Below the pieces are notes generated by a model. The model did no database searches, was not told the origin of the DNA, and was given only the letters and a program-made list of their open reading frames with translations. A DNA stretch of 64,000 nt from contig NZ_JYNL01000030.1 of NCBI RefSeq assembly GCF_001044235.1, positions 6,754 through 70,753 on the forward strand. The letters are read 5' to 3'. Source of the stretch: Mycolicibacterium chlorophenolicum (GTDB lineage: Bacteria; Actinomycetota; Actinomycetes; Mycobacteriales; Mycobacteriaceae). The position numbers and the translations under genes were made by a program. This document shows positions 12,378 to 23,934 of the stretch, one piece after another (position 1 is the first letter of the stretch; every line of letters begins with the position of its first letter).

Positions 12378-13606
12378 GACGTGCGCTCCCAGAATGCCGG
12401 TCCGACGGGTTCGATGTAATCCCCGTTAGCTACAAGGTAGCCGTCTTTGTCGATCGTGATCGGAAGCTGCGCAAGGGCGCGGGCCGCCGGTCCGAAAATG
12501 GGTCGTGCGAAGTGCAGCGCGTCGAACTGCGACTGGTGGCACGGGCACAGGATGCGGTAGGTCTGCTGCTCGTACAGCGACGAGGGGCAGCCCAGGTGCG
12601 AGCAGACCTTCGTGTAGGCGAACAGCTCGCCGAAGTTGAAGCTCTCCTGGCCCTTGCGCTTGACCACGCGGGACATGTCGCCCGGCCGGATGCGGATCAG
12701 CATGACCGGGTTGCGCACCCCCATGGCGATTTCGGTGAGCTTGTGTTCGGACTCCACGGTGGTGCCGTCGCCATCGGACTCGCGCCACGGGAACACCGTC
12801 TCCATGCCGCCCGCGTCGAGGTCCTCGGGGCGCATCTTGACGAAGGGCGACTCACCGGGGCGACCGGTGGCCCGCGCCAGGTAGATCGTCTCGCCGGTGA
12901 ACCGCGGCGTCCAGCCCGACGTCCACAGCACGGCCTTCATGCCCTCGGCGGTCGGCACGACCGGCTTCCACGGGTTCTTGATCAGACCACCCATGAAGGC
13001 GACCAGCGTGCCCAGGCCGAACGCGCCGAACCCGATGCCCAGCGACAGCCCGATCAGCTTGCGGCGCTTGAGCGTCGAGCCCTCCAGCGCGTCGCCGAGG
13101 TTGGCCGCGACGGTCCGGCGGTGCAGCTCGGGGGAGGCGCCGTCGTGGCGCTCCTGGATCGAGATCTCCTCGGGGATGAACTTCTTCTGGAACAGCACCG
13201 CGCCGATGCCGATGGCGAGCACCGACAGGCCGAACGTCAGACCGTAGAGCGGGGTCGCCAGCGAGTACAGGAACTCACCCTCGGACCCGAAAGGCTTGTA
13301 CTCCCACGGCCAGAACAGGAAGACCAGCAGCAGCGCCAGGCCCGAGACACCGGCCAGCAGAAGCCAATACGCGACGGTCCGCTCGGCGCGCTTCTCGGCC
13401 TTGGTGCCGGGGATGGGCCAGCGCGGCTCCTTGTAGACGATCTCGACACCGTCGAGCTTGCCGCCGAGTTCGAGCAGTTCCTGCTGCGACATCTCGGCGA
13501 GTTGGGAGTCGGTCGGCTGGCCGGGATCACCCTTCTGTCCCGGCGAGTCCGTGCCCTTCACGGTGCCCTCCTCATGACCCCGTTCGGTACCGGTGGCGTC
13601 GCTCAT
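12374..13606 (-). CDS. qcrA: Rieske iron-sulfur subunit of the bcc complex
   Basis: QcrA passes electrons from QcrB to cytochrome cc. The 410-residue actinobacterial form has a long acidic N-terminal region, three membrane spans (about 95-120, 130-155 and 205-228) and a C-terminal Rieske domain with both 2Fe-2S boxes, CSHLGC and [10 protein letters not shown] chose the ATG at 13606 because it overlaps the qcrC stop as ATGA and gives the expected [10 protein letters not shown] start; the frame is open for 19 more codons inside qcrC. Confidence 0.95.
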   Translation of the reverse strand: MSDATGTERGHEEGTVKGTDSPGQKGDPGQPTDSQLAEMSQQELLELGGKLDGVEIVYKEPRWPIPGTKAEKRAERTVAYWLLLAGVSGLALLLVFLFWPWEYKPFGSEGEFLYSLATPLYGLTFGLSVLAIGIGAVLFQKKFIPEEISIQERHDGASPELHRRTVAANLGDALEGSTLKRRKLIGLSLGIGFGAFGLGTLVAFMGGLIKNPWKPVVPTAEGMKAVLWTSGWTPRFTGETIYLARATGRPGESPFVKMRPEDLDAGGMETVFPWRESDGDGTTVESEHKLTEIAMGVRNPVMLIRIRPGDMSRVVKRKGQESFNFGELFAYTKVCSHLGCPSSLYEQQTYRILCPCHQSQFDALHFARPIFGPAARALAQLPITIDKDGYLVANGDYIEPVGPAFWERTS

Positions 13607-14415
13607 GCCCGTGCTCCGATCCAGAGGGCGGCCGCGATGATGGCCACCATGCCGACGATCCACGCGACCATGCCCTCAGAGGTGGGGCCGAAGCCGCCCA
13701 GCCCGAGACCGCCGGGCGACGGGGTCTCCGCTGCCTCGCGGACGTAGGCGACGATGTCGCGCTTCTCGTCGGGCGAGAGCTGACGGTCGCCGAACTTCGG
13801 CATGTTCTGCGGGCCGGTCAGCATCGCGGTGTAGACCTGCGCGGGCACCTTGGCCGCGTCGCCCAGGTCGGGGGCGTACTTGCCCGACGACAGTGCGCCG
13901 CCCTTGCCGGTGAAGTTGTGGCACGACGCGCAGTTCAGCCGGAACAGGTCACCGCCGCGGGCGACGTCGTTGCCGATCAGCGACTGCGAGGCGATCTGGC
14001 CGTTCTCGTCGCGGGGGACGACCGGTCCGCCGCCATTGGCCTGGATGTAGGCGCCGAGCGCGTCGATCTGGGACTCGTCGAACGCCGGGTCCTTGCGCTG
14101 GGCCTGCGCCTCGCCGCGCATCGCCGGCATCCGGCCCGTTGCCACCTGGAAGTACACCGCGGCCTCGCCGACACCGATCAGGCTCGGACCGCGCTGCTCG
14201 ACACCCTGCAGGTTCAGACCGTGGCAGGACACGCACGAGGTCTCGTAGAGCTGTTGGCCCGTGCGCAGCATCGCCGACGCCGATTCGTCGGCGACCGCCA
14301 CCTGCGGCGTCGGTGTGAAGGTGGCCGCCAGGCCACCGGCCACTGCCAGTCCGATCAGCAGCAACAGTGCCGCCGAGACGCGCCGGCGCAGCCGACGCCG
14401 GGACTTGCTTGTCAT
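13603..14415 (-). CDS. qcrC: Dihaem cytochrome cc subunit of the bcc complex
   Basis: QcrC carries two c-type haems and passes electrons directly to CtaC, replacing a soluble cytochrome c. The 270-residue protein has a twin-Arg-rich basic start ([12 protein letters not shown]), an N-terminal span, two CXXCH haem sites (CVSCHG and CASCHN) each with a downstream Met ligand (GRMPAM and PQNMPKF), and a C-terminal membrane anchor ([17 protein letters not shown]). The ATG at 14415 gives the start seen in M. smegmatis QcrC; an alternative ATG lies at 14430. The gene follows ctaE by 41 nt. Confidence 0.95.
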   Translation of the reverse strand: MTSKSRRRLRRRVSAALLLLIGLAVAGGLAATFTPTPQVAVADESASAMLRTGQQLYETSCVSCHGLNLQGVEQRGPSLIGVGEAAVYFQVATGRMPAMRGEAQAQRKDPAFDESQIDALGAYIQANGGGPVVPRDENGQIASQSLIGNDVARGGDLFRLNCASCHNFTGKGGALSSGKYAPDLGDAAKVPAQVYTAMLTGPQNMPKFGDRQLSPDEKRDIVAYVREAAETPSPGGLGLGGFGPTSEGMVAWIVGMVAIIAAALWIGARA

Positions 14416-14456
14416 CGAACCCCTTCTCATCTGCGGGTTGTGAGACTTCGGTGTCG

Positions 14457-16219
<1,763 letters not shown>

Positions 16220-17953
16220 CCCGTCGAACTGTTCGGCCAGCTGCTCGGCCGCCACCCGCGCCGAGCGGGCCGATGCCGCCCAGCCCGCCCACCGACCCGC
16301 CGCGCCGATCGGTGAGCAGTAGCCGGTGTCGGTCCGCACGATCCGCACCCCCGGGTGGGTCAGCCACCGCGCGATCAGCGCGATCTCCTCGACCAGTGCG
16401 CCGCCGTGCGGCCCGTCGGTGGGCAGCACGGTCTGCGCGGCCGCGCACAGCGCGTCGACGACCGGCATCGGCGGTACCCCACGGGGCGCCGCCCCGGCGG
16501 CGGCGAGTTGTCCGTGGCGGATCACCGCGAGGTGCCAGCCGCGCGCGCCGTCGGGGCGGGCGGCGATCAGTTCGCCGATGCCCGACAGGGCCCGGAGCCG
16601 CTGGCCGCGCCAGAGCACGTCGATGGTCGCTGCCGCGCGGTCGCGCATCCGCGCCGCGGTCTCGTAGCGGTGGCGTTCGGCGAGGTCGTCGATGTGGGCG
16701 AGCATCGCGGTCAGTGCCTGCCCGCTCCGGCCGTCGATGAGCGCCTGAGCGTCACGCACGGCGGCGGCGTAGTCGTCCGGATCCGCGCCCCGCACCGCCG
16801 GGCAGGGGGACACCTCGAGTTCCGGGCAGGCGGGCCCGTGCACGGCCGACCGGGGCAGCCGCCGGGTGCAGGTGCGCACCCCGGTGAACCGGGCGATCAG
16901 GTCGGCGGCGTCGGCGGCGTCGGCGCGGGCGCGGAACGGTCCGATCGCGGTGCCGGTGCGCGGTGCCCGCACCACGGTGAACCGGGGGAACGCCTCGTCG
17001 GTGAGCGTCACCCACCACCAGCGGTGCGGGAACTTCGAGCGGCGGTTGTACGGCGGCGCGTGGGCGGCCAGCAGCCGCAGCTCCCGCACCCCGGCCTCGA
17101 GGTCGTGGGCGCACTCGACGTGGTCGACCGCGGTGGCCAGTGAGGCCATCTCCTTCATCCGCGTGCGGGGATCGGCGCCGTTGAAGTACTGGCCGACGCG
17201 GCGCCGCAGGTCCACCGCGGTGCCGACGTAGAGCACCTCGGCCGACGGGCCGCGGAACAGGTACACGCCGGGGGCGCGAGGCAGCGACCGGGCCAGGTGG
17301 CGGTTGCGGCGCTGGGCCGGGCTCACGTCGGGCAGGTAGGACCGCAGCTCGGTGTAGGTCTGCACGCCCTGGTTGCCGACCCGCTCGATCAGCCCGTGCA
17401 GCACGTCCACCGTGGCCCGGGCATCGGCGAGGGCGCGGTGGTTGGGCGTGGTGGCCGCGCCGAACAGCTGCGCCAGCGCGGACAGCCGCACGCTGGGCGC
17501 CTCGTCACGGGTCAGCACGCGGCGCGCCAGCCGCACGGTGCACAGCACGGGCGGCTTGGGCCACGGAATGTGGTTGCGTTCGGCCGCTGCGCGCAGGAAA
17601 CCGATGTCGAAACCGGCGTTGTGCGCGACGAGCACTGCGCCACGGGCGAATTCGAGGAACGCCGGCAGCACCGCGTCGATGCGGGGCGCGTCGTACACCA
17701 TCGCCGTCGTGATGCCGGTGAGCGCGACGATCTGCGGCGGGATGGCGCGGCCCGGGTCGACGAGCGTCGCGAACTCGCCGAGCACCTCGCCGGCCCGCAC
17801 CTTCACCGCGCCGATCTCGGTGATCTCGTCGTGCCGGTCGCCGCTGGAGCGTCCGCCCGTCGTCTCGAGATCGACGACGACGAAGGTGGTTTCGCGCAGC
17901 GTCAGGTCGGCGCCGGGGTCAACGTCGGCGAAGCTGAGCTGACCCATGCGCCG

Positions 17954-17959
17954 ACCGTA
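17954..17959 (-). promoter_or_regulatory. -10 hexamer for the leaderless DnaQ/GIY-YIG gene
   Basis: On the reverse strand TACGGT is followed by CGGCGC and then ATG (17947), a 6-nt gap with no room for a ribosome binding site. Confidence 0.45.
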
Positions 17960-18056
17960 GGCGGCGGCGCCGACAAGTCCGGGGAGAAACGCGGCCGCCC
18001 GGACTTGTCGGTCCGTGTCGATACCGTGCGCTCGACTGCGATGAGAGGCGGGTGCG

Positions 18057-18305
18057 ATGGCACACGAACAACCACCGGGCGAGGGCCCCGGTCCGGTCGA
18101 CACGGAGACCGTGACGATCGACTGCGACGACTGCGCGGTGCGGGGACCCGGCTGTCAGGACTGCGTCGTCAGCGTTCTGCTCGGCGTGCCCGAAACTTTG
18201 CTGGTCGATGAGCGTCGCGCCCTGGAAGTCCTGGCCGAAGTGGGCCTGGCGCCGCGATTGCGGTTGGTTCCGATCCACCGGCACGGCAGCTCGGGGGTTG
18301 CCTGA
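18057..18305 (+). CDS. Small conserved actinobacterial protein with two CXXC pairs
   Basis: The 82-residue protein is probably a small zinc- or metal-binding domain. Cys23/Cys26 (CDDC) and Cys33/Cys36 (CQDC) form two CXXC pairs separated by AVRGPG; a hydrophobic stretch ([15 protein letters not shown]) and a helix [19 protein letters not shown] follow. I recall similar CDDC...CxDCVV proteins in Streptomyces, beside the same type of cell-wall hydrolase. A purine-rich GAGAGGCGGG precedes the ATG at 18057. It is divergent from the nuclease gene and 152 nt upstream of the NlpC/P60 gene. Function unknown. Confidence 0.75.
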   Translation: MAHEQPPGEGPGPVDTETVTIDCDDCAVRGPGCQDCVVSVLLGVPETLLVDERRALEVLAEVGLAPRLRLVPIHRHGSSGVA

Positions 18306-18337
18306 AGACACGCGGCGTCACCCGTGTCCCACGCACC

Positions 18338-18398
18338 ACAGGAGCAACTGTTAAATTTGCGTCTCCTGTTGGACAAGGCCGATGCCGTTTCGTAACCT
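18338..18398 (+). promoter_or_regulatory. Promoter and inverted repeat upstream of the NlpC/P60 gene
   Basis: TTGGAC (18369-18374), an 18-nt spacer and TAACCT (18393-18398) form a plausible promoter, giving a leader of about 50 nt before the TTG start at 18458. Just upstream, ACAGGAG (18338-18344) and CTCCTGT (18363-18369) make a 7-bp inverted repeat touching the -35, a candidate operator. A second inverted pair, CGTAAC (18391-18396) and GTTACG (18430-18435), brackets the start of transcription. Confidence 0.45.
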
Positions 18399-18457
18399 GT
18401 CTGAGACCTAAGAGAGTTCGAGACGGCTTGTTACGGCAGTTGAAGGACGCATAAACC

Positions 18458-19594
18458 TTGACGCTCGACCGCGCGCACCGGAGTTCCAGCCGTTCCCGGC
18501 GACCCGTCATCAGTGCACTGGCCTTCTTGGTCATGCTCGGCGCCGTCTTCGCCGGACCGGGTCATGCCGATCCGGCCGACGATGCGCTGACCAAGCTGAA
18601 CGAGCTGTCCCGTCAGGCAGAACAGACGACGGAGGCGATGCATTCCGCGCAGCTCGACCTCAACAAGAAGCTGGAGATCCAGCAGGCCGCGGAGGTCAAG
18701 CACACCAACGACGTCGCGGCCGTCGATGCGGCCAAGGCGCAGCTGGCCGACTTCCAGCGCAAAGTCGACACCCTCGCCGCCGCCCAGTACATGGGGGGCC
18801 GGCCCTCGGGCTTCCAGGCGATGCTCACCGCGTCCTCGCCGCAGGGCCTGATCGACCAGCTCTCGATCCAGCGGACGATGGCCCACGAGATGTCGGCGCA
18901 GATGAGCCGTTTCCTCGAGGTCGGCAAGCAGACCCAGGCCGCCGAGCAGGCCTCGGCCGCGTCGGCGTCGGAGGCCAAGACCGCCGCCGAGCAGGCCGCC
19001 GCGGTGCGCGCCGATCTGCAGTCCAAGCAGAGCCAGCTGCAGGTGCAGATCGCGATCGTGAAGTCCCGCTACGACGCGTTGACCCCGCCGCAGCGCGAGG
19101 CGCTCGCCGCGATGCCGCCCGCCCCGCCGGCGCCCGTCGCCGCGCCCGCCCCGCCGCCGCCCGGCCAGGATCCGGCCGTGCTGGCCGCCCCGCCCGCACC
19201 TCCTGCGCCCGGCGCGATCCCGCCCGGTGACATCGCCCCGCCCGGGTCCCCGGAAGCCACCACCGTCATCCAGGCTGCACTGAGCCGGATCGGATCCCCG
19301 TACTCGTGGGGCGCCGCGGGCCCCGGCGCCTTCGACTGCTCGGGTCTGGTGATGTGGTCCTTCCAACAGGCCGGCATCTCGCTGCCGCACTCCAGCCAGG
19401 CGCTCGCCGCCGGTGGCCAGCCGGTCTCGCGCGACCAGATGCAGCCCGGCGACCTCGTCACCTACTACTCCGACGCCTCGCACGTGGGCATCTACATCGG
19501 TGACGGAATGATGGTGCATGCGTCCACCTACGGCACGCCCGTGCGAGTCGCCCCTGTGGACAATGCGCCCATCTACAACATTCGCCGGTACTGA
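18458..19594 (+). CDS. Secreted NlpC/P60 peptidoglycan hydrolase with coiled-coil (Rv2190c-type)
   Basis: The 378-residue exported protein is predicted to cut D-Glu-DAP stem-peptide bonds. It has a signal peptide (spans SALAFLVMLGAVFAGPGHA), an Ala/Gln-rich coiled-coil at about 30-215, an Ala/Pro linker (about 218-262) and a C-terminal NlpC/P60 domain with nucleophile Cys294 in FDCSGLVMW, His342 in SHVGIYIG and a third polar residue (MVHAST). This is the RipA-like layout in which the coiled-coil usually restrains the catalytic domain. The TTG at 18458 has GAAGGA about 10 nt upstream and gives a normal signal peptide. The next gene starts inside its 3' end. Confidence 0.9.
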   Translation: MTLDRAHRSSSRSRRPVISALAFLVMLGAVFAGPGHADPADDALTKLNELSRQAEQTTEAMHSAQLDLNKKLEIQQAAEVKHTNDVAAVDAAKAQLADFQRKVDTLAAAQYMGGRPSGFQAMLTASSPQGLIDQLSIQRTMAHEMSAQMSRFLEVGKQTQAAEQASAASASEAKTAAEQAAAVRADLQSKQSQLQVQIAIVKSRYDALTPPQREALAAMPPAPPAPVAAPAPPPPGQDPAVLAAPPAPPAPGAIPPGDIAPPGSPEATTVIQAALSRIGSPYSWGAAGPGAFDCSGLVMWSFQQAGISLPHSSQALAAGGQPVSRDQMQPGDLVTYYSDASHVGIYIGDGMMVHASTYGTPVRVAPVDNAPIYNIRRY

Positions 19595-20378
19595 CCGGGC
19601 CCGGACCCGGCGCCGCCTCGGTGCCGTGCTGGGCACCGAACTGGTCTGCGCTGCTCTGCTGATCAGTGGTCCGCTGCCGGGAACCCCGGTCGGGCCTGCG
19701 GTCGCGGCACCGTCACCCACCACCGGCACGGCTGCACCGAGCGGCGCGCCGCTGCGTACGGTGACCACCCCCGGCGGCCGGACCGCGAAGCTGATCGATC
19801 TCGGCGGCGGCGCCGGCGCACTGCTCGACCGGCTGACCGCCGAACTCCCCGGGGCCGAGTCGGCCGTCAGCGGCTTCTGGGGGCCGCAGTGGCCGCGGGA
19901 GATCCCGATCGTGGTGGCAGGTTCGGCGGAGCAGTTCGCCGTGCTGGCCGGTGCGGGCGCCGACACCGCCGCGACCACCACCTCCGAGCGCATCACGTTC
20001 TCGCCGGAAGCAGCCGCGATGAATCCCGCCGATCTGCGAATCGTGTTGCGCCACGAGCTTTTTCATTACGCCGCGCGCGCCGGCACCGCGGCCGACGCCC
20101 CGGTCTGGCTGACCGAGGGCGTCGCCGACTTCGTCGGCCGCCCCGCCCCGGGCGCGCCGGTCGCGGAGCCGGAGCGCCTGCCCACCGACGCCGAGCTGGC
20201 CACCCCCGGCCCGCAGCGCTCGGCCGCATACGACCGGGCATGGGAGTTCGCGACGTTCGTCGCGCAGACCCGCGGCGTCGACCGGCTGCGCGCGCTGTAC
20301 GTCGCCGCGTGCGGGCCCGGACATCCCGATGCCGCCACCGCGGTGCGCGACGTGCTCGGAATCGACCTGCCCGCATGA
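19563..20378 (+). CDS. Exported putative zinc metallopeptidase, MA-like (Rv2189c-type)
   Basis: The product is about 271 residues. A signal-like segment (LGTELVCAALLISGPLPG) is followed by an Ala/Pro/Thr-rich stretch and a domain containing HELFH (His164-His168) and, 17 residues on, LTEGVADFVG with Glu185. This matches the HEXXH + E layout of gluzincin or peptidase-MA-like proteins, so a zinc peptidase fold is a fair inference; activity is not proven. The start is uncertain: ATG 19563 overlaps the NlpC/P60 gene by 32 nt, and a GTG at 19626 is an alternative closer to the hydrophobic segment. The stop overlaps the pimB' start (ATGA). Confidence 0.75.
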   Translation: MRPSTTFAGTDRARTRRRLGAVLGTELVCAALLISGPLPGTPVGPAVAAPSPTTGTAAPSGAPLRTVTTPGGRTAKLIDLGGGAGALLDRLTAELPGAESAVSGFWGPQWPREIPIVVAGSAEQFAVLAGAGADTAATTTSERITFSPEAAAMNPADLRIVLRHELFHYAARAGTAADAPVWLTEGVADFVGRPAPGAPVAEPERLPTDAELATPGPQRSAAYDRAWEFATFVAQTRGVDRLRALYVAACGPGHPDAATAVRDVLGIDLPA

Positions 20379-21520
20379 GCCGTGTCCTGCTGGTCACCAA
20401 CGACTACCCGCCGCGCCGCGGCGGCATCCAGTCCTACCTGGAGGCACTCGTCGACCACCTCCTCGGATCCGCCGATTCGGGGGTCGACGCGCTGACGGTG
20501 TACGCCCCGACCTGGAAGGGCGCCGAGGACTACGACGCCGTGGCGGCCACGTCCGGCTACGACGTGGTCCGGCATCCGACGACGCTGATGCTGCCCGAGC
20601 CCGCGGTCGCGATGCGGATGCGGCGGCTGATCCGCGAGCGCGACATCGACACCGTCTGGTTCGGCGCCGCCGCGCCGCTCGCGTTGATGGCGCCGCTGGC
20701 GCGGGCGGCCGGGGCGCGCCGCGTCATCGCGAGCACCCACGGTCACGAGGTGGGCTGGTCGATGGTGCCGCTGGCACGAACGGCGTTGCGCCGCATCGGC
20801 AATGACACCGACGTCGTGACCTACATCAGTTCCTACACCCGGCGCCGGTTCGCGTCGGCGTTCGGTGCCCGCGCGGCCCTCGAACACGTTCCGCCGGGCG
20901 TCGACGTCGAGCGCTTCACGCCCAACGAGGTGGCGCGCGCCGAGCTGCGCGCCCGCTACCGGCTCGGTGAGCGGCCGGTGGTGGTCTGCGTGTCGCGACT
21001 GGTGCCGCGCAAAGGCCAGGACATGCTGATCCGCGCGCTGCCCGCGATCCGCGAGCGGGTGCCCGGGACGGCGCTGGTGATCGTCGGCGGGGGCCCCTAC
21101 CGCACCTCACTGCAGCGGCTGGCCTACACCTTCGGGGTGTCCGAGCACGTGCTGTTCACCGGCGGTGTGCCCGGCGAGGAACTGCCCGACCACCACGCGA
21201 TGGCCGACGTGTTCGCGATGCCGTGCCGCACCCGCGGCGCCGGTCTGGACGTCGAGGGCCTCGGCATCGTCTACCTGGAGGCCTCGGCGTCCGGCGTGCC
21301 CGTGGTGGCCGGCCGCTCCGGAGGCGCGCCGGAGACCGTCCTCGACGGAGAGACCGGCCTCGTCGTCGACGGCTGGGACGTCGGGGCGGTCGCCGCGGCG
21401 GTCGGCGATCTGCTCGCCGACCCGCAGCGTGCGGCGGCGATGGGCGCCGCCGGCCGGCAGTGGGCCGTCGACCACTGGCAGTGGAGCATGCAGGCCCAAC
21501 GGCTGGCCCGGCTGCTCTAG
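20375..21520 (+). CDS. pimB: Phosphatidylinositol mannoside mannosyltransferase PimB' (GT4)
   Basis: PimB' (Rv2188c) adds the second mannose from GDP-mannose to PIM1, giving PIM2, the root of LM and LAM, at the cytoplasmic face. The 381-residue GT-B protein has the N-terminal VTNDYPPRRGGIQSYLEALV loop, the GT4 segment VSRLVPRKGQDMLIRAL and the EX7E motif in EASASGVPVVAGRSGGAPET. The ATG at 20375 overlaps the preceding gene by 4 nt, suggesting coupling. It converges with fadD15, leaving 3 nt between the stops. Confidence 0.95.
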   Translation: MSRVLLVTNDYPPRRGGIQSYLEALVDHLLGSADSGVDALTVYAPTWKGAEDYDAVAATSGYDVVRHPTTLMLPEPAVAMRMRRLIRERDIDTVWFGAAAPLALMAPLARAAGARRVIASTHGHEVGWSMVPLARTALRRIGNDTDVVTYISSYTRRRFASAFGARAALEHVPPGVDVERFTPNEVARAELRARYRLGERPVVVCVSRLVPRKGQDMLIRALPAIRERVPGTALVIVGGGPYRTSLQRLAYTFGVSEHVLFTGGVPGEELPDHHAMADVFAMPCRTRGAGLDVEGLGIVYLEASASGVPVVAGRSGGAPETVLDGETGLVVDGWDVGAVAAAVGDLLADPQRAAAMGAAGRQWAVDHWQWSMQAQRLARLL

Positions 21521-21523
21521 CGG

Positions 21524-23326
21524 TCAGTCCTTCTCGTAAAGGGCTTCGATCTCGGCGGCGAACTTGTCGGCGACCACCTTGCGCTTGACCTTCAGCGTCG
21601 GTGTCAGCTCACCGGTCAGCACGGTGAAATCGCACGGCAGGATGCGGAACTTGCGGATCGCCTCGGCCTTCGAGACCGCCTGATTGGCGTTCTTGACCGC
21701 CAGGTCGATCTCGGCGAGAAGATCCGGATCCTCCGCGAGGTCGCCCACCGAGGCGCCCGCGGCCTTGCCGTGGTGCTGTTTCCACACCTCGAACGACTCG
21801 GGGTCGATCGCGATCAGCGCCGCGATGAACGGTTTGGCGTCGCCGACCGCCATCGCCTGGCTGATCAGCGGGTGCGCCCGCAGCTGGTCCTCGAGCACGG
21901 CGGGGGCGACGTTCTTACCGCCCGCGGTCACGATGATCTCCTTCTTGCGGCCGACGATCGACAGGAAGCCGTCCGCGTCGACGCTGCCGAGGTCACCGGT
22001 GTGGAACCAGCCGTCGACGATCGCCTCCGCGGTGGCGGTCTCGTTGTGCCAGTAGCCGTTGAACACCACCCCGCCGCGCACCAGCAGCTCTCCGTCGGAC
22101 GCGATCGCCATGTTGTTGCCCGGGAGCAGCTTCCCGACGGTGCCCACCTTGAGCTCGCCGATCCGGTTGGCCGTGATCGCCGCGCTGGTCTCGGTCAGGC
22201 CGTAGCCCTCGTAGATGGTCAGGCCGATGCCGCGGTAGAAGTGGCCGAGGCGCGCGCCCAGCGGGGCGCCGCCCGAGATCGACGCCCGGCAGTTGCCGCC
22301 GGTGGCGGCCCGCAGCTTCGTGTAGACCAGCCGGTCGAACACCGCGTGCGTGACGCGCTGCAGCAGGCTGGGGCCGCCGCTGTCCTGGGCCTTGCTCCAG
22401 TCGATCGCCGCCTGGGCGGCCATCGCGAAGATCTTGCCCTTGCCGCTGTCCTGGGCGTTGAGTTCGGCGGTGTTGTAGACCTTTTCGAACACGCGGGGCA
22501 CCGACACGATGACCGTCGGCTTGAACAGCCCGAACATCGGCACCAGGTTCTTGATGTCGCTGGTGTAGCCAATCGTCACCCCGTTGGCGAACGCCGTCAT
22601 CGACAGCGCCCGCGCCAGCACGTGGGCCAGCGGCAGGAACACCAGCAGCCGCTCACCCTTGCGCAGCAGGCTGGGGAAGCAGTGGGTGGCCCCGCGGGTC
22701 TCGTGGAGCAGGTTGGAGTGGGTGAGCTGGCAGCCCTTGGGCCGGCCGGTGGTGCCGGAGGTGTAGATCAGCGTGGCGGGATCGCCGGACCGGATACCGG
22801 CCAGCCGCCGGTCCACCTCGGCCGGGTCGGTCGAAGCGCCGGCCTCGGTCAGCGCGTCTAGCGCCGACGGCGCCGCAGACTCGATGACCGCCACCTTGCG
22901 CAGCGCCGGCAGTTCGTCCTGCAGCTCCTTGACCATCAGTGCGTGCGCCTCGATCTCGACGAACGCGAGCACCGCCCCGGAGTCCTCCAGCACCCAGCGC
23001 ACCTGCTCGGGGGAGGACGTCTCGTAGATCGGCACGGTGACCGCGCCGATGGACAGGATCGCGTAGTCCAAGATCACCCACTCGTAGCGGGTCGCCGACA
23101 GCAGCGCCACCCGGTCGCCGGGCTGCACGCCCTCGGCGATCAGACCCCGGGCGGCCGACCGGATCTGCTCGGCGGCCTGCCGGCAGGTCACGTCGACCCA
23201 GACGCCGTCGACCAGCCGCTGGAAGATCACGTGGTCGGGGTTCTCCCGCTCGTGGGAGTAGACGACGGAGGCGACGTTGTCCTGATCCCCGACGGTGAAG
23301 GTTGCCGGAACGGTGTACTCACGCAC
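21524..23326 (-). CDS. fadD15: Long-chain fatty acid-CoA ligase (FadD15-type)
   Basis: This cytosolic enzyme activates long-chain fatty acids to acyl-CoA through an acyl-adenylate. The 600-residue protein, the same length as Rv2187, has the AMP-binding P-loop [12 protein letters not shown], the linker GYGLTETSA, the GWFHTGDLG motif and the C-terminal [17 protein letters not shown] with the catalytic Lys region near the end. I chose GTG 23326 ([17 protein letters not shown]) for length and for similarity to the H37Rv protein; the frame continues 26 codons upstream through a palindrome that is more likely regulatory. Confidence 0.95.
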   Translation of the reverse strand: MREYTVPATFTVGDQDNVASVVYSHERENPDHVIFQRLVDGVWVDVTCRQAAEQIRSAARGLIAEGVQPGDRVALLSATRYEWVILDYAILSIGAVTVPIYETSSPEQVRWVLEDSGAVLAFVEIEAHALMVKELQDELPALRKVAVIESAAPSALDALTEAGASTDPAEVDRRLAGIRSGDPATLIYTSGTTGRPKGCQLTHSNLLHETRGATHCFPSLLRKGERLLVFLPLAHVLARALSMTAFANGVTIGYTSDIKNLVPMFGLFKPTVIVSVPRVFEKVYNTAELNAQDSGKGKIFAMAAQAAIDWSKAQDSGGPSLLQRVTHAVFDRLVYTKLRAATGGNCRASISGGAPLGARLGHFYRGIGLTIYEGYGLTETSAAITANRIGELKVGTVGKLLPGNNMAIASDGELLVRGGVVFNGYWHNETATAEAIVDGWFHTGDLGSVDADGFLSIVGRKKEIIVTAGGKNVAPAVLEDQLRAHPLISQAMAVGDAKPFIAALIAIDPESFEVWKQHHGKAAGASVGDLAEDPDLLAEIDLAVKNANQAVSKAEAIRKFRILPCDFTVLTGELTPTLKVKRKVVADKFAAEIEALYEKD

Positions 23327-23340
23327 GATGATGGCCCTCT

Positions 23341-23374
23341 CGCTGTACCGGCCGCATTGGCCCTGTACAGCGTA
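23341..23374 (-). promoter_or_regulatory. Promoter and candidate operator of fadD15
   Basis: An 8-bp perfect inverted repeat (23341-23348 with 23365-23372, arm CGCTGTAC) encloses a nested GGCC-GCATT-GGCC palindrome. On the reverse strand TACGCT (23374-23369) overlaps one arm and can act as a -10 about 40 nt before the GTG. The geometry suits a dimeric repressor, for example of the TetR type that often controls fatty-acid genes; the regulator is unknown. Confidence 0.45.
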
Positions 23375-23422
23375 GTCGCCCCGGCTCGGCGCACGTCGGA
23401 GCATGTGTGAAGCTAGTCAGTC

Positions 23423-23812
23423 ATGTACAGCATCCAGATCGCCGACGAGACGTTCGTCGCGGCGGACCCCGCAGCGGTGGGCGCCGCGGTCGCCGATCCC
23501 GCCAGTTGGGCGCGCTGGTGGCCGGATCTGCGGCTGACCGTGGTCGAGGACCGCAAGGAGCTCGGCCAGCGCTGGACGGTGACGGGCGCGCTGACGGGCA
23601 CCATGGAGATCTGGCTGGAGAAGGTGCTCGACGGGGTGGTACTGCACTATTTCGTGCACGCCGAGCCGTCCGGAGCGGCCGCGTGGCAGCTGGCGAAGAT
23701 GAACCTGGCCGCGATGAATCACCGCCGCCGCGTCGCCGGCAAGGACATGGCCTTCGAGATCAAGCAGAAGCTCGAGGCGGGCCGTCCGGTCGGCGTGTCG
23801 CGGTTGGCCTAG
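23423..23812 (+). CDS. SRPBCC/polyketide-cyclase-like protein (Rv2186c-type)
   Basis: The 129-residue protein of the START/SRPBCC helix-grip fold begins MYSIQIADETFVAADPAAV, with the typical phrase ADPASWARWWPDLRLTVVEDR and a closing amphipathic helix. Members bind hydrophobic ligands such as lipids. No catalytic residues stand out. It is divergent from fadD15 and 122 nt upstream of a second, unrelated-looking SRPBCC gene, pointing to a lipid-handling locus. The ATG at 23423 lacks a strong ribosome binding site. Confidence 0.82.
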   Translation: MYSIQIADETFVAADPAAVGAAVADPASWARWWPDLRLTVVEDRKELGQRWTVTGALTGTMEIWLEKVLDGVVLHYFVHAEPSGAAAWQLAKMNLAAMNHRRRVAGKDMAFEIKQKLEAGRPVGVSRLA

Positions 23813-23934
23813 ACGATCCCGGCCATACCCGTCGACGGGAGGGTAGATTCGCCGCCATCGGCGGGGCACTCGAGGGTCGGGGACGGCACAAAGTCGGCAC
23901 CGAGATGGCACGTAAAGGACTGGGGAAGGCTTCA

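Noticed and set aside
18306..18457. A possible c-di-AMP (ydaO-type) riboswitch upstream of the NlpC/P60 gene
   Set aside because: Such riboswitches do precede some actinobacterial wall hydrolases, but the predicted leader is only about 50 nt and the conserved core is not visible.
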